Shown here: one piece after another, positions 1 to 8,524 of the stretch | Layout of the letters: every line of letters begins with the position of its first letter | How positions within the stretch are numbered: the stretch's first letter is position 1 | Source of the DNA: CALBPI01 sp039814545 | Lineage (GTDB): Bacteria > Pseudomonadota > Gammaproteobacteria > Steroidobacterales > Woeseiaceae | DNA length: 14,655 nucleotides | NCBI GenBank assembly: GCA_039814545.1 | Contig: JBCCBB010000070.1 | Location: 1-14,655 of the forward strand | Direction: 5' to 3' | Notes under the pieces: model-generated | The model's database searches: none | Told to the model about the DNA's origin: nothing | What the model saw: the letters and a program-made list of their open reading frames with translations, nothing else | Program-made: the position numbers and the translations under genes

Positions 1-1
1 C

Positions 2-2383
2 GAAGGCGGTATGGGTCGGGTGTACCGCGCCGTGCGCAGCGACGGCAGCTTCGATCGCGAGGTGGCCATCAAGGTGTCGCCGGTCGGCGGTATCGATGAT
101 CGCGCCCGGGAGTTGTTCCTGCAGGAGCAACAGGTGCTCGCGGGGTTGAATCACCCCAACATCTCGCAACTCTTCGACGCAGGTGTCACCGAAGAGGGCT
201 GGCCCTATATTGTCATGGAGCTCATTGACGGTGTCTCGGTGACCGAGTTCGCGGCGCGCGGCGACTTGTCCACTGAGGCGCGTGTTGGGGTGCTCATCGG
301 CATTGTCGATGCGGTTGCCCATGCGCATTCGCGACTGGTTGTGCACCGCGATCTCAAGCCGTCCAACATCCTTGTCGATAACGAGGGGCGCGTAAAACTG
401 CTCGACTTTGGCATCGCCAAGCTCATCGATCCCGATGGCGATGCGGTGACACGTGAACGACCGCTGACTCCCCGCTACGCGAGTCCGGAGCAACTACTTG
501 GCCAGCCGGTCAGCGTGGCATCAGACATCTACCAGCTGGGTCTGCTCATTTCGGAGCTGATCTCGGGTGAGCCGATAGATCGCGGCGAAACCCTGTCGGA
601 TGCCATTCAGGCCGCTGCCGGTGGCGGCGAGATCCAATTCAGCGCAGCCCAGCTTGCGCGCCTCCCTGCCGACATTCGGAGAATCGTTGCACACGCACTT
701 CGCGGGGACCCCGATGCGCGGTACAGCGGTGCGGCTGCATTGCGCGATGACTTGCAAAACTACGTAGACGGATTTCCGCTAGCGATTGCCAGTTCGGGTC
801 GCGGCTACAGGCTCGGCAAATTCCTGAAGCGCAATTGGCTGCCTGTCGGTACGGCGGCCGTCGCGCTAGTGATGCTTGCGGCCGCAACCACCTGGTACAC
901 GCTGGGACTCACGGCGGCTCGCGACGAAGCACGCGCGCAGGCAGAGCTGGCGGAACAGGAAGCAGAGTCGGCGAAGCGCGCGCAACAGGAAACGGCCGCC
1001 AGCGTTCGGTTCTTCAAAGAGGTGTTTCGATCTGTTGCAGTCGACAGCCGAGAACTGGATGCCATTTCCGTCCGCGACATGTTGGAGGCCGGCGCCGCAC
1101 GCGCCGACGAAGTCGTTCCTGAAGAGCCCTACGTGCGCGTGCCGGCGCTCAACGAGCTCGCGGGGCTTTACTTCGAGTTCGGCATGTTGGATGTCGCTGG
1201 TTCGCTAGCTGACCTGTCGCGCATGGCAGCCAAGGACAGCGATGCACCGCCTTGGGATATCGACCAGGCGGATAACATCAAACAAGTCTTGCTCACCGTT
1301 GGTGGCGAACACAACGCGGCACTGCAAATCAACAAGGATCGGTGGCAGAGGATTCAGGCGTTCGATGGTAGCGGTGAGCGTTGGGTGTCAGTTCGCAAGA
1401 TGGCCATATCCACGAGCTTGTCCACGGGATATCGCACGCTCGGCCGGTTCGAGGACAGCAAGGCGTGGCTTGAGCGCGCGCTAGAGCAAACCGAAGCGCT
1501 TGAGATGAACCCGGACTATCACGTCAGCCTCATCAATACCCTTGCGGTCATGAGCGATGAAGCACGCGACTTTTCCGAGGCACGGGGTCACTATGAGCGC
1601 GCGCTCGCACTGGCGCGCGAGAGGCTTGGCGATCAACACGTCTGGGTGGGTCAGTTGCTGCTCAATCTTGGGGTTCATCACCAATGGCAGACGCATTTCG
1701 ATACCGCGCTCGAGTATGTCGAGCAGGCATCGCCCGTATTTGAGTTTGTTCACGGCAAGGATTCTGCGCAGTACGCAGATGTCTTGCTGGCCCGAGCCAC
1801 CGCGCAAGGGCTGATGGGTGATCTCGAAACGGCCGCGGCGACATCCGAGGAGGCCTTGGCGTTGCGCGAACAATTACCCGGTATCTCAGGCCCGGAGCTC
1901 GCGCCGTTCGTGACTCAGGTCGCCGGCGTGTACCGCGAGCGCGGCCAACTCGAGGACTCGATGGCGGGTTACGAACGCGCGATCCGGTTGCTGGCTGATG
2001 AGGGTTACTACCAAGCTCGCTACTGGGCGCATCTGGGCGCATCCAATACGGCGCAACGCCGGGGGCAATTCGACAGGGCCGCAGGCCATATTGACGCGGC
2101 ATCAAAGATCGCGCAGCAACATTGGGAACAGGACGACGTGCGCATGGCGCGGCTCGATGCCGCGCGGGCAATTCAGGCCTGGGCTCGCAACGAGGTTACC
2201 GAAGCGCGCGCGCTCTGGACCAGGGTAGAAATCCTGGCCCAGTCGGACACCGCGCTCGACGAGCTCAATGTGTTCCTGGCAGCTCGGCGTTACTTCACCT
2301 ATCTGGACGCGAGCGGCAGGACGGAGGAGATGGAAGCGATCGTCGCAAGGAGTCGCGTCTTCGAGCGCGTGGTACCGCCCTAG
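2..2383 (+). CDS. Transmembrane Ser/Thr protein kinase with TPR-like periplasmic tail (5' partial)
   Basis: Hanks-type kinase anchored in the inner membrane. The reading frame is open to the left edge and enters inside the glycine-rich loop (EGGMGRVY), so the true start is outside the window; ATG at 11 is not the start. Numbering from that Met: ATP-binding Lys in VAIK (K21), catalytic loop HRDLKPSN (Asp114), DFG (Asp132), an activation segment with ASPEQL, and kinase lobe end near residue 265. A hydrophobic segment follows at about 276-300, then an Ala/Glu-rich probable coiled coil (about 301-330). About 450 residues of helical TPR-like repeats come next, e.g. the stretches GRFEDSKAWLERALEQ and GQLEDSMAGYERAIRL. 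The kinase would face the cytoplasm and the repeats the periplasm. Substrate unknown. It converges on the DUF3127 gene; no clear terminator lies between. Kinase call sure; repeat class moderately sure. Confidence 0.93.
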   Translation, partial: EGGMGRVYRAVRSDGSFDREVAIKVSPVGGIDDRARELFLQEQQVLAGLNHPNISQLFDAGVTEEGWPYIVMELIDGVSVTEFAARGDLSTEARVGVLIGIVDAVAHAHSRLVVHRDLKPSNILVDNEGRVKLLDFGIAKLIDPDGDAVTRERPLTPRYASPEQLLGQPVSVASDIYQLGLLISELISGEPIDRGETLSDAIQAAAGGGEIQFSAAQLARLPADIRRIVAHALRGDPDARYSGAAALRDDLQNYVDGFPLAIASSGRGYRLGKFLKRNWLPVGTAAVALVMLAAATTWYTLGLTAARDEARAQAELAEQEAESAKRAQQETAASVRFFKEVFRSVAVDSRELDAISVRDMLEAGAARADEVVPEEPYVRVPALNELAGLYFEFGMLDVAGSLADLSRMAAKDSDAPPWDIDQADNIKQVLLTVGGEHNAALQINKDRWQRIQAFDGSGERWVSVRKMAISTSLSTGYRTLGRFEDSKAWLERALEQTEALEMNPDYHVSLINTLAVMSDEARDFSEARGHYERALALARERLGDQHVWVGQLLLNLGVHHQWQTHFDTALEYVEQASPVFEFVHGKDSAQYADVLLARATAQGLMGDLETAAATSEEALALREQLPGISGPELAPFVTQVAGVYRERGQLEDSMAGYERAIRLLADEGYYQARYWAHLGASNTAQRRGQFDRAAGHIDAASKIAQQHWEQDDVRMARLDAARAIQAWARNEVTEARALWTRVEILAQSDTALDELNVFLAARRYFTYLDASGRTEEMEAIVARSRVFERVVPP

Positions 2384-2452
2384 CGCCAGGTTGTCGTGAT
2401 TGCGCGTTTGCGCGTTGAAATCAAATCATCGAATACGCGCGTGTGGCAACGC

Positions 2453-2797
2453 CTAGAACGGGATGTCGTCGTCGAAGACGGGCGGCGGCGCCTCATCGAT
2501 CGGCGGCGGCCCATCCTGTTGGCCGGCCTGCGCCTCGGGTCGCTCCACGCGCCAGGCTTTGACGTCCGTGTACCAGCGCCCGTTGTACTCCCGGCTCTCA
2601 AGATCAAAGTGCACGGTCAGTGATTCACCTTCCGTAATCTTGAACTGGTCTATCTTGTCGCCCCACACCATGAAGCAGACCGACTTCGGATAGTCGCCGG
2701 GGATTTCAACGACGTATTCCTGCTTACGCCATCCGCCGCGAGACGAGGTGCCCGACTTTTCGGCCAGGACGTGGGTGATTTTGCCGGTGAGTTCCAA
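2453..2797 (-). CDS. DUF3127 OB-fold-like protein with SSB-type C-terminal tip
   Basis: 114 residues from a TTG start. The body (1-85: MELTGKITHVL, WRKQEYVVEIPGDYP, VWGDKID, FDLESREYNGRWYTDVKAW) matches DUF3127, a family mostly seen in Bacteroidetes and thought to have an OB fold. A Pro/Gln-rich linker leads to FDDDIPF at the very C-terminus, the same kind of acidic-hydrophobic tip that single-stranded DNA-binding protein uses to recruit repair and replication enzymes. Start choice: TTG at 2797 gives the family-typical MELTGK opening and has GGAA seven bases upstream. The in-frame ATG at 2857 adds 20 unconserved residues, lacks a ribosome site and lies inside a predicted -10 element. Likely function is nucleic-acid binding or partner recruitment in DNA metabolism, which is inference. 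Family call confident; start fairly confident. Confidence 0.85.
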   Translation of the reverse strand: MELTGKITHVLAEKSGTSSRGGWRKQEYVVEIPGDYPKSVCFMVWGDKIDQFKITEGESLTVHFDLESREYNGRWYTDVKAWRVERPEAQAGQQDGPPPIDEAPPPVFDDDIPF

Positions 2798-2855
2798 GGT
2801 GCTATTCCAACGATTGGGGCGGCGTGGGCACGGTGACGTGCCGCCGGAATGCGAC

Positions 2856-2885
2856 ATGATACTGAGGCGCGCCGCATGCTGTCAT
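2856..2885 (-). promoter_or_regulatory. Sigma70-like promoter of the DUF3127 gene
   Basis: On the minus strand, ATGACA (2880-2885, 5/6 to TTGACA) is separated by 18 bases from TATCAT (2856-2861, 5/6 to TATAAT). Transcription would begin near 2849 and give a leader of about 50 bases before the TTG start at 2797. It excludes the in-frame ATG at 2857 from the mRNA. Prediction only. Confidence 0.55.
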
Positions 2886-2922
2886 GCGTAAATCGCGGCA
2901 CGGCGTCTAGATAGGTCTGCGA

Positions 2923-4998
2923 CTAGCGGGCGCCGTCGATGATGGCCTGAATCTGCTTCACGTAGCTGGGATTCAGATCCGTGCTGCCCAGCAATTGCTG
3001 CGCTCTCGCGGGATTGTTAGCGGCGAGCGCGTAGAGCTGATTCAGAAGCGCGCGATCACGAATCTGCGGGTCCGAGATGCGCCCGGCCAGCGACATCGCC
3101 TGGTCTGAGCCCGGCTCGAGACTCTGGATGACGGTGTTCAGGCTATTGTCCTGGTTAATCCCTGGGGGCAGGTTGATCACATAGTTCAGTGCGCCTTGCG
3201 GGTCACTCCGTTGCCAGCTGCTCACGATCCGATGCGTGGCCATGTTCAGGCCATTCTCCGTTCTCAATAGATCGAGGCGTTGCAGAGCGCCGCGCGGGTC
3301 GCTGTCCGCCTGCACCGCCAGTACTTCTGTGTAGATACCGTCGCGTTCGTCGTCATCCTGGATGCGTTGCGCGAGCCGCAACGTTGCATCGGGCTGCGTG
3401 TTCATGGCCGACATCGCAAGAATGCCCAGCATTTGGTCGTAGTCCTCGTCGTTCTTATATTGATCAACAAAGCGCTCGGCTTCGGCAATGCTGCGCTCCC
3501 GGGCCAGATGACTTGCCAGCTGCCTACGCAACGACTTGCCGCTCGCCGGCGGCAAACGCGTCAGCAGCTCTTGAGCCTCATCGAGGTTGGTTCTCAGCAG
3601 CGCCATGCCAATCACCTCCTGCGCGGCGCGGCGGTTGGGGACGTCGCTGGCCTCGACCCATTCATACGCGGCGCGCCAGTCTTTTCGCGCCCATTGCTGC
3701 GCCACCTGCGTGATAAGACTCTGGCGATTGCTGTTGTCCGCAACAAGCGCCAGCAGTTGTGCTGCTCGCGCCGGATCGTTGGCCGCCGTAGTGTTGATGA
3801 TGGACGACAGGGCACTGGTGCGCGCCCGATAGTCGGTGATCGCCTGCGCTTCGAGCATCGCGATATCTGGGTCGCTCTGCGCGAGCTGCGACAGTACCGT
3901 CGCCAGTAGCTGTTCGTTACCTGCGGTGCCTTCGGACTTCACCCAGGCCAGCGCGCGTTGCGGGTCCTTGCTTGCCATGCGCATGGCCAGAACCTGTCCG
4001 AAGTTCTGTTTCAACGCTTTGTCTTCGGTACGCCGGTACCAGGATTCCGCGGCATCGAGATCTTGCGCGAGCAGCTGTTGATAGGCCTGGATGGCAGCAG
4101 TGCGTGATTGGTCCGTGATGCGGCCCGCCAAGGCGCGCTCTAGCGTCGCCGAGGGATCGCGCCGGGCGCGCAGGTTGTTGAGTGTCGCCTCATAGATCTG
4201 TCGTGTGATGTCGTCCTGCAGCAATTCCGTGTACTGCCCCGCCTGTTCCAGGCCATAGCGCTGAACAATCGTCATAGCCAGTGACCCGACGAATTGCAGT
4301 CGCTCCTGCGAGTTCGGCAGCGATTCAACATAGGTGAGTGCCTCGACGGGACTGTCTTCCGCTAATGCAGCAATGCGGAGCATCTGCGCGTTCCGGTCGG
4401 GCGCCACACCCAGCGTCGACTCGATGTACTGTGCCTGCGCATCGTCGATGCCACGCAACGACGCGTAGAGCGACTGAGCGGCTCGACGCCGCTCAGCACC
4501 AGAAAGTCGTGACGCGACATCCAGAGCGCCTTCGAGATCAACGCGACCCCAGTTCTCCCAGATGAAGCGCTCGAAGCTGCGCTCATTGGCGAAGGCTGGC
4601 GACTGAGCGATGGCCACGGCCGACATGGGATCGAGCTCTGTGAGCCTCAAGAACAGGATCTGCAACGCGGCGGCGCGGTCGAGCCGCTCGCTGATCCGCG
4701 CGGCGTCATGAATCAGATCCTGGAGCTCGGCCGACGTGGATCGGCCCGCGATCACATAAAGCGCTTCGGTTTGTGCAAAGTCTGTGGGGAGCGCGAGTGT
4801 TTCAGCGATTGTCGTGATTTCGGCGTAGCGCTCAGCACGGTGCTGTTCAGCGGCCTGCACTGAGAGCGGCGCGATTTCTCCGATGTCGCGTTCCGGCGCG
4901 GCTGAAAAGGCAGCCTCGATGGGGCGATCTGTGAGCGCGTAAGTGCCCAGAGCGCCAAACGCAGCCCCGAGGACCAGGAAACCCAATTGCTTGCGCAT
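2923..4998 (-). CDS. Exported or membrane-anchored helical-repeat protein of unknown function
   Basis: I do not recognise a named family. The 691-residue product starts with a short basic-hydrophobic N-terminus (MRKQLGFLVLGAAFGALGTYAL), a signal anchor or uncleaved signal peptide. Nearly all the rest is helical, in irregular units of roughly 30-45 residues. Many units carry a (D/N)-P-x-x-A-x-x-hydrophobic turn: DPQRALAW, DPDIAMLEA, DPARAAQLL, DPRGALQRL, DPQGALNYV, NPARAQQLL. This resembles a TPR/Sel1-like solenoid, so a periplasmic scaffold or binding protein is the modest guess. The ATG at 4998 has AGGAG nine bases upstream. It follows the monooxygenase gene by 88 bases but has its own candidate promoter. 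No enzymatic motif is visible. Confidence 0.85.
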   Translation of the reverse strand: MRKQLGFLVLGAAFGALGTYALTDRPIEAAFSAAPERDIGEIAPLSVQAAEQHRAERYAEITTIAETLALPTDFAQTEALYVIAGRSTSAELQDLIHDAARISERLDRAAALQILFLRLTELDPMSAVAIAQSPAFANERSFERFIWENWGRVDLEGALDVASRLSGAERRRAAQSLYASLRGIDDAQAQYIESTLGVAPDRNAQMLRIAALAEDSPVEALTYVESLPNSQERLQFVGSLAMTIVQRYGLEQAGQYTELLQDDITRQIYEATLNNLRARRDPSATLERALAGRITDQSRTAAIQAYQQLLAQDLDAAESWYRRTEDKALKQNFGQVLAMRMASKDPQRALAWVKSEGTAGNEQLLATVLSQLAQSDPDIAMLEAQAITDYRARTSALSSIINTTAANDPARAAQLLALVADNSNRQSLITQVAQQWARKDWRAAYEWVEASDVPNRRAAQEVIGMALLRTNLDEAQELLTRLPPASGKSLRRQLASHLARERSIAEAERFVDQYKNDEDYDQMLGILAMSAMNTQPDATLRLAQRIQDDDERDGIYTEVLAVQADSDPRGALQRLDLLRTENGLNMATHRIVSSWQRSDPQGALNYVINLPPGINQDNSLNTVIQSLEPGSDQAMSLAGRISDPQIRDRALLNQLYALAANNPARAQQLLGSTDLNPSYVKQIQAIIDGAR

Positions 4999-5035
4999 AG
5001 GCCGACGCTCCTGTCAGTCGAATCTCCTGCGCATG

Positions 5036-5041
5036 ACTATA
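5036..5041 (-). promoter_or_regulatory. Candidate -10 element for the helical-repeat gene
   Basis: TATAGT (5/6 to TATAAT) on the minus strand lies 37 bases before the ATG at 4998 and upstream of its AGGAG site. The matching -35 is poor (CTTACC at 16 bases), so the promoter is weak, activator-dependent or wrong. It allows transcription independent of the monooxygenase gene. Confidence 0.35.
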
Positions 5042-5086
5042 GCGCAGTGTTACATGAGGTAAGCGCTTGCGGCGTCATAACCGCTT

Positions 5087-6241
5087 TCAACTCAGGACGC
5101 GCCGCAGCAGTGTTCTAGAGAGCGCAGAATTGGCGAGCCGGCGGAATAGCTGATCGCGGCCCGTTGCCAGTGCGCGATTGCTCGACATAAAGAGAGGTGT
5201 CAACCAACGGCTGGCGCGCTGAAAGGGTGTGAGTTGCCTGGCGCGCGTTCGGGCAAAGTCGTCAGCGGCCGCGCGAATGTCGTTGCGGCGGGCGATCGAT
5301 CTCGCGAGCTGTTCGGCATCTTCAATGGCGAATTGTGCGCCTGCCCCGAGTAGGGGGCTCATGGCGTGCGCGGCGTCACCGATCAAAACGGCCCGTCCAT
5401 TGACCCAGTGTCGGCATTGCACCTCGCGGTAGGTGACTACCCGGGGTGAGTCAGAATCTGGAGGCAGATCACGCAGCAGGGCACCGAAGCCCGGGTAAGC
5501 TGCGGTCAGCCAGTCTTGCCAGGGCGGTAAAGTGTCGACGTGCTGCGTTTCTTTGGGCGTTAGATTGATTGCGAACGCGAGTGTGGCCGTGCGATCCACC
5601 GGATTCGTCGCGACCGGCCACACGGAGACGTGGCGCGTGGGGTCGTAGACCTGGCGCAGCGTGTTCTTGGCCAACGCCTTGGGCGCAGGCAGTACACCCA
5701 CCAATGCCGCCGACGTCGACAGCGGCTGTTGGCGCCGATTGCTGTCAAACAGGGCTCGAAGGCGCGAGTGCACGCCGTCGGCAATGAGAACAAGATCGAA
5801 TGGGCCGTACTGCTGACCGGACGTGTCTCGCAGGACGCCCTGTTTTGTGTCGAGGCTGCAGATATCGATCCCCGTCTGGACCTCGGCGATCCCGGAATCC
5901 ACTGCTGCGAGGATTCGGTGCAGCGCTGCTCTTTGAATACCCAGTGAGCTTGCGCCCTTTGCGATGTCGTCATAGTCCAGGGAGAACAAGTCGTGCCCGT
6001 CAGCGGTCCGTGCGCGTATTCGACGGATCGGTACACCTTCCTGTTGAGCCGCTTTGAGGACTCCGAGCGGCTGAAGCAGTCGTTGTGCTGCCGGATGCAG
6101 GATCATGCCGGCACCGCGCGCGCCCGGAGCGGGGCGTCGTTCGAAGTGTGTGATGTCCAGTCCGAGGGAGCGCAGGTGAATCGCGGCCGACACGCCGGCG
6201 ATGCCGTAGCCTACGATGGCGATGCGAGTCTGCTGACGCAT
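5087..6241 (-). CDS. FAD-dependent class A monooxygenase (UbiH/kynurenine-hydroxylase-like)
   Basis: 384 residues. It has all three signatures of the FAD_binding_3 family: the N-terminal Rossmann GYGIAG with the distal acidic/Arg end FERR, the DG motif (IADGVHSRLR) and the GD motif (LIGDAAHAMSP). Such enzymes use NAD(P)H, FAD and O2 to hydroxylate or epoxidise a substrate; the substrate here is not readable. Two starts are possible. ATG at 6241 lies one base beyond the TGA of the desaturase gene and gives MRQQTRIAIVG. ATG at 6256 overlaps the desaturase end by 14 bases and adds MAASD. Either way the two genes are translationally coupled, so a common lipid-modifying pathway is likely. The coding frame continues open upstream only as antisense-free overlap with the desaturase and should not be extended. 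Confidence 0.9.
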   Translation of the reverse strand: MRQQTRIAIVGYGIAGVSAAIHLRSLGLDITHFERRPAPGARGAGMILHPAAQRLLQPLGVLKAAQQEGVPIRRIRARTADGHDLFSLDYDDIAKGASSLGIQRAALHRILAAVDSGIAEVQTGIDICSLDTKQGVLRDTSGQQYGPFDLVLIADGVHSRLRALFDSNRRQQPLSTSAALVGVLPAPKALAKNTLRQVYDPTRHVSVWPVATNPVDRTATLAFAINLTPKETQHVDTLPPWQDWLTAAYPGFGALLRDLPPDSDSPRVVTYREVQCRHWVNGRAVLIGDAAHAMSPLLGAGAQFAIEDAEQLARSIARRNDIRAAADDFARTRARQLTPFQRASRWLTPLFMSSNRALATGRDQLFRRLANSALSRTLLRRVLS

Positions 6242-6242
6242 A

Positions 6243-7286
6243 TCAGACGCCGCCATGTTCCTTGGAGGGATCACGGTCGAAGATCGACTCGGCGTGGTCA
6301 ACGACCGGGTCCAGACCTTCACGGCGCGGCAGGACCTGTGGCGTCCGGATGTTCCAAGCCAAACCCAGGCGCGCCAACAGACAGATGAACGCGAAGCCAG
6401 GATCAGTCTGGCCGGGGTAGAGTCCGTGTCGTGCCGACGCAGGAAACGCGTGATGGTTGTTGTGCCAGCTTTCTCCCATAGAGGGGATCGCCGCCCAGGG
6501 CACGTTGTGCGCTTGAATCGAGCCCCCCTTGACGTGCCAGCTCTGCGGCCCGTGCGAGTGACAAATATAGCCCACGAACCAATGCATCGTGACGCCGGTC
6601 GCCACACGGACAAACACGCCCCAGACCAGCCATGGCATACCACCGAGTGCGAACAACGCGATGGCTACAGGCACTTGCTGCAACATCCAGTAGCGCTGCA
6701 GAAATCGGTAGAAGCGATCGTCTGAGATCCCAGGACCGGGATCAAAGCCTGGCGGCACGGCGAGCTGCAACTGACAGTGCAAACTCCAGAAGGCATCTTT
6801 GAGCCGACCTTGGCCGTGACGCAGATAGGGATGGCAATCGGGCTGGCGTTGCGCCCAGTCGCGAAAGTCGTGTGACTGAATCACCCAGAACGGGCCCTGC
6901 ATGCCGACCAGCGTGCCGAGCCAGACAAGCACTCGCTCGAGCCACTTGGGGCATTCAAAGGTCCGGTGGATCAAGCGGCGGTGAAAGCCGACGGAATGCC
7001 CTGCAAGCATGGTGAGCTCCAGGAGCACGACAAAAACAAGGACCGCGTCCCAGCTGAAGTAGATCGGCCCCAGGACCACGGCCGAGATCAACATGCCGCC
7101 ATTCCAGAGAGAGCGCCAGGGATCCCAGGTCACTGTGCCCTTTGACGGGTCTGCGTCGGGGTCGATCCTTAGCGAATTGACTTTGTAGGGTCCGGTCGCA
7201 GCTTCGTTGCGCGCGTTGTCCGCTGCGTTGGCGCGCTCAGAAATATGTGCATCTTGGGGTCCGGGAAAGGCCTTGGTTGCCGACAT
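6243..7286 (-). CDS. Membrane fatty acid (acyl-CoA type) desaturase
   Basis: 347 residues, integral-membrane di-iron desaturase. Histidine boxes: HRRLIH (H102-H107) in the sequence GHSVGFHRRLIHRTF, and WHNNHHAFP (H275, H278, H279). The middle box is atypical: QSHDFRDWAQRQ (H139) in place of the usual HxxHH, followed by CHPYL. As I recall the family, this HDxRDWAQRQ form is standard in a proteobacterial subgroup, not a loss. Hydrophobic segments lie near 62-100, 118-135 and 205-240. The enzyme would introduce a double bond into a membrane acyl chain using O2. Start chosen at 7286 because AGGAG (7295-7299) sits eight bases upstream; a longer frame from 7334 lacks this. It is coupled to the monooxygenase and preceded by an AraC-type regulator gene, a plausible controller. 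Confidence 0.9.
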   Translation of the reverse strand: MSATKAFPGPQDAHISERANAADNARNEAATGPYKVNSLRIDPDADPSKGTVTWDPWRSLWNGGMLISAVVLGPIYFSWDAVLVFVVLLELTMLAGHSVGFHRRLIHRTFECPKWLERVLVWLGTLVGMQGPFWVIQSHDFRDWAQRQPDCHPYLRHGQGRLKDAFWSLHCQLQLAVPPGFDPGPGISDDRFYRFLQRYWMLQQVPVAIALFALGGMPWLVWGVFVRVATGVTMHWFVGYICHSHGPQSWHVKGGSIQAHNVPWAAIPSMGESWHNNHHAFPASARHGLYPGQTDPGFAFICLLARLGLAWNIRTPQVLPRREGLDPVVDHAESIFDRDPSKEHGGV

Positions 7287-7434
7287 GGCGGGTGCTCCTG
7301 TTGCGTGCGCGGCGGTGTCGCGTTGGAGCGCCAACCTAAGGTGTCTGCAGTGTCGTGACTTCTGGAATGTGCAATCAGGAATAAGTCGCCAGATTGAGAC
7401 TAATTATCAGCGGCTTACAGAATTCCCGGATGAT
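7287..7434. other. Intergenic region between AraC-type regulator and desaturase
   Basis: 148 bases, relatively AT-rich around 7380-7435. It should hold the desaturase-monooxygenase promoter and any operator for the neighbouring regulator. I see the desaturase ribosome site (7295-7299) and TAATTA near 7401, but no convincing -35/-10 pair, hairpin or dyad. Confidence 0.4.
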
Positions 7435-8463
7435 CTATTGGGAATCTGATCGGGGCGTCTTGCGATTCTTGCGATACGTTCCGGGGGCAACGCCGGTGAT
7501 GTCGCGAAAGGCGGCATAGAAATTCGACTGGGAGCGAAAGCCGGTCGACAGCCCGATGGAGAGCACCGAAGCCGATGCGTCTTGTTCCAGCAGCCGGCGG
7601 GCCTCGGCAACCCGGTACTCGCGGATGTAGCGCGAAAACCCAATGCCAAACCGTGTGTTGACGAGCTCCGAGAGCTGGTGCGCTGACAGGTCCAGTTCCT
7701 CTGCCAAAGATGACAGGCTCAGGGCCTCGTTCTGGAACACTTTGTCGACGCGCATGAGCCGTTCCAGGGTGCCAATCACGGCGTCGACATCAACCTCGGT
7801 TAGTGTTGATGACGCATAGGTCGCCTGGGCTGCCTCTGAAATATCGCTTAAGATTTCCGGGAAGATGATCAGCGCGGCGACGACAAGCAACAGGGACAGC
7901 CCAATCGCATTGGCGTATCCGAAGTAGAACAGTGCCGGGTTGAGATAGGGGATGGACAAACCCAGCACCAGCACGAGAACGGCGAGTACCGCAAACAGCG
8001 AGAAAAAGAACATCTCGAATCGGAATCGACGTTTTTGTCGGCGCATCCCAAACACCAAGCGCGCAAACCAGAAGGCATAACCGGTCCCGATAAGAAACGC
8101 GATGGGCGCAACAATACTCGCAGGCAGCGCCACGAATAGGAGCAGCGGACCTGCGTGTACGAGATCGCGCCACAGGGGTCGCCGCTCGGGAAGCAGTATC
8201 TCCCGACTGAAGAAATAAAACGCGGGTGGTGCCAGTAGCAGCAAAACCACGTAATCCGCGGCTTCGAAAAGCGCGACACCTGATCGTAGGAACCGGAAGT
8301 GTTGCAACTGAAGCCCAGCAAGTGTGGCCAGAAGCACTGTGCAGGCCAGGGTACCCGCCAATGTCTTCGGCATCTGCCGCATGAACACCGTATAGGCAAG
8401 CAACAGAATCACGGCGCCAAACACCGAGAACCCAATGATGAGTATCGTGAAGCCCGTAGCCAT
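7435..8463 (-). CDS. AraC-family regulator with multi-pass membrane N-terminus
   Basis: 342 residues from the ATG at 8463. A GTG at 8499 would add 12; neither has a good ribosome site, and the ATG puts the first membrane helix right at the N-terminus. The first 210 residues hold about six or seven hydrophobic helices, e.g. TILIIGFSVFGAVILLLAY, VVLLLLAPPAFYFF and LSLLLVVAALIIFPEIL. The C-terminal 100 residues are an AraC/XylS double helix-turn-helix: SLSSLAEELDLSAHQLSELVN, then the conserved second half SVLSIGLSTGFRSQSNFYAAFR and TGVAPGTYRK. The architecture resembles membrane-embedded AraC regulators that sense lipophilic or envelope signals. Being just upstream of the desaturase-monooxygenase pair on the same strand, it may control them (inference). 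Gap to the pyrD stop is only about 60 bases, so cotranscription with pyrD is possible. Confidence 0.88.
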   Translation of the reverse strand: MATGFTILIIGFSVFGAVILLLAYTVFMRQMPKTLAGTLACTVLLATLAGLQLQHFRFLRSGVALFEAADYVVLLLLAPPAFYFFSREILLPERRPLWRDLVHAGPLLLFVALPASIVAPIAFLIGTGYAFWFARLVFGMRRQKRRFRFEMFFFSLFAVLAVLVLVLGLSIPYLNPALFYFGYANAIGLSLLLVVAALIIFPEILSDISEAAQATYASSTLTEVDVDAVIGTLERLMRVDKVFQNEALSLSSLAEELDLSAHQLSELVNTRFGIGFSRYIREYRVAEARRLLEQDASASVLSIGLSTGFRSQSNFYAAFRDITGVAPGTYRKNRKTPRSDSQ

Positions 8464-8524
8464 TCGCAGCAGTGTACTGAACCTGAATCGGCAAGCCACG
8501 CGCCCAGTCAGCGCGAAGTGAGTC

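Noticed and set aside
2384..2452. GCGC-GTTT-GCGC near 2401 as a terminator between the kinase and DUF3127 genes.
   Set aside because: The stem is only four pairs with no T tract.
6242..6643. Extension of the monooxygenase frame upstream to 6643.
   Set aside because: That part is a shifted-frame reading of the desaturase gene; the FAD-binding N-terminus begins right after 6241.
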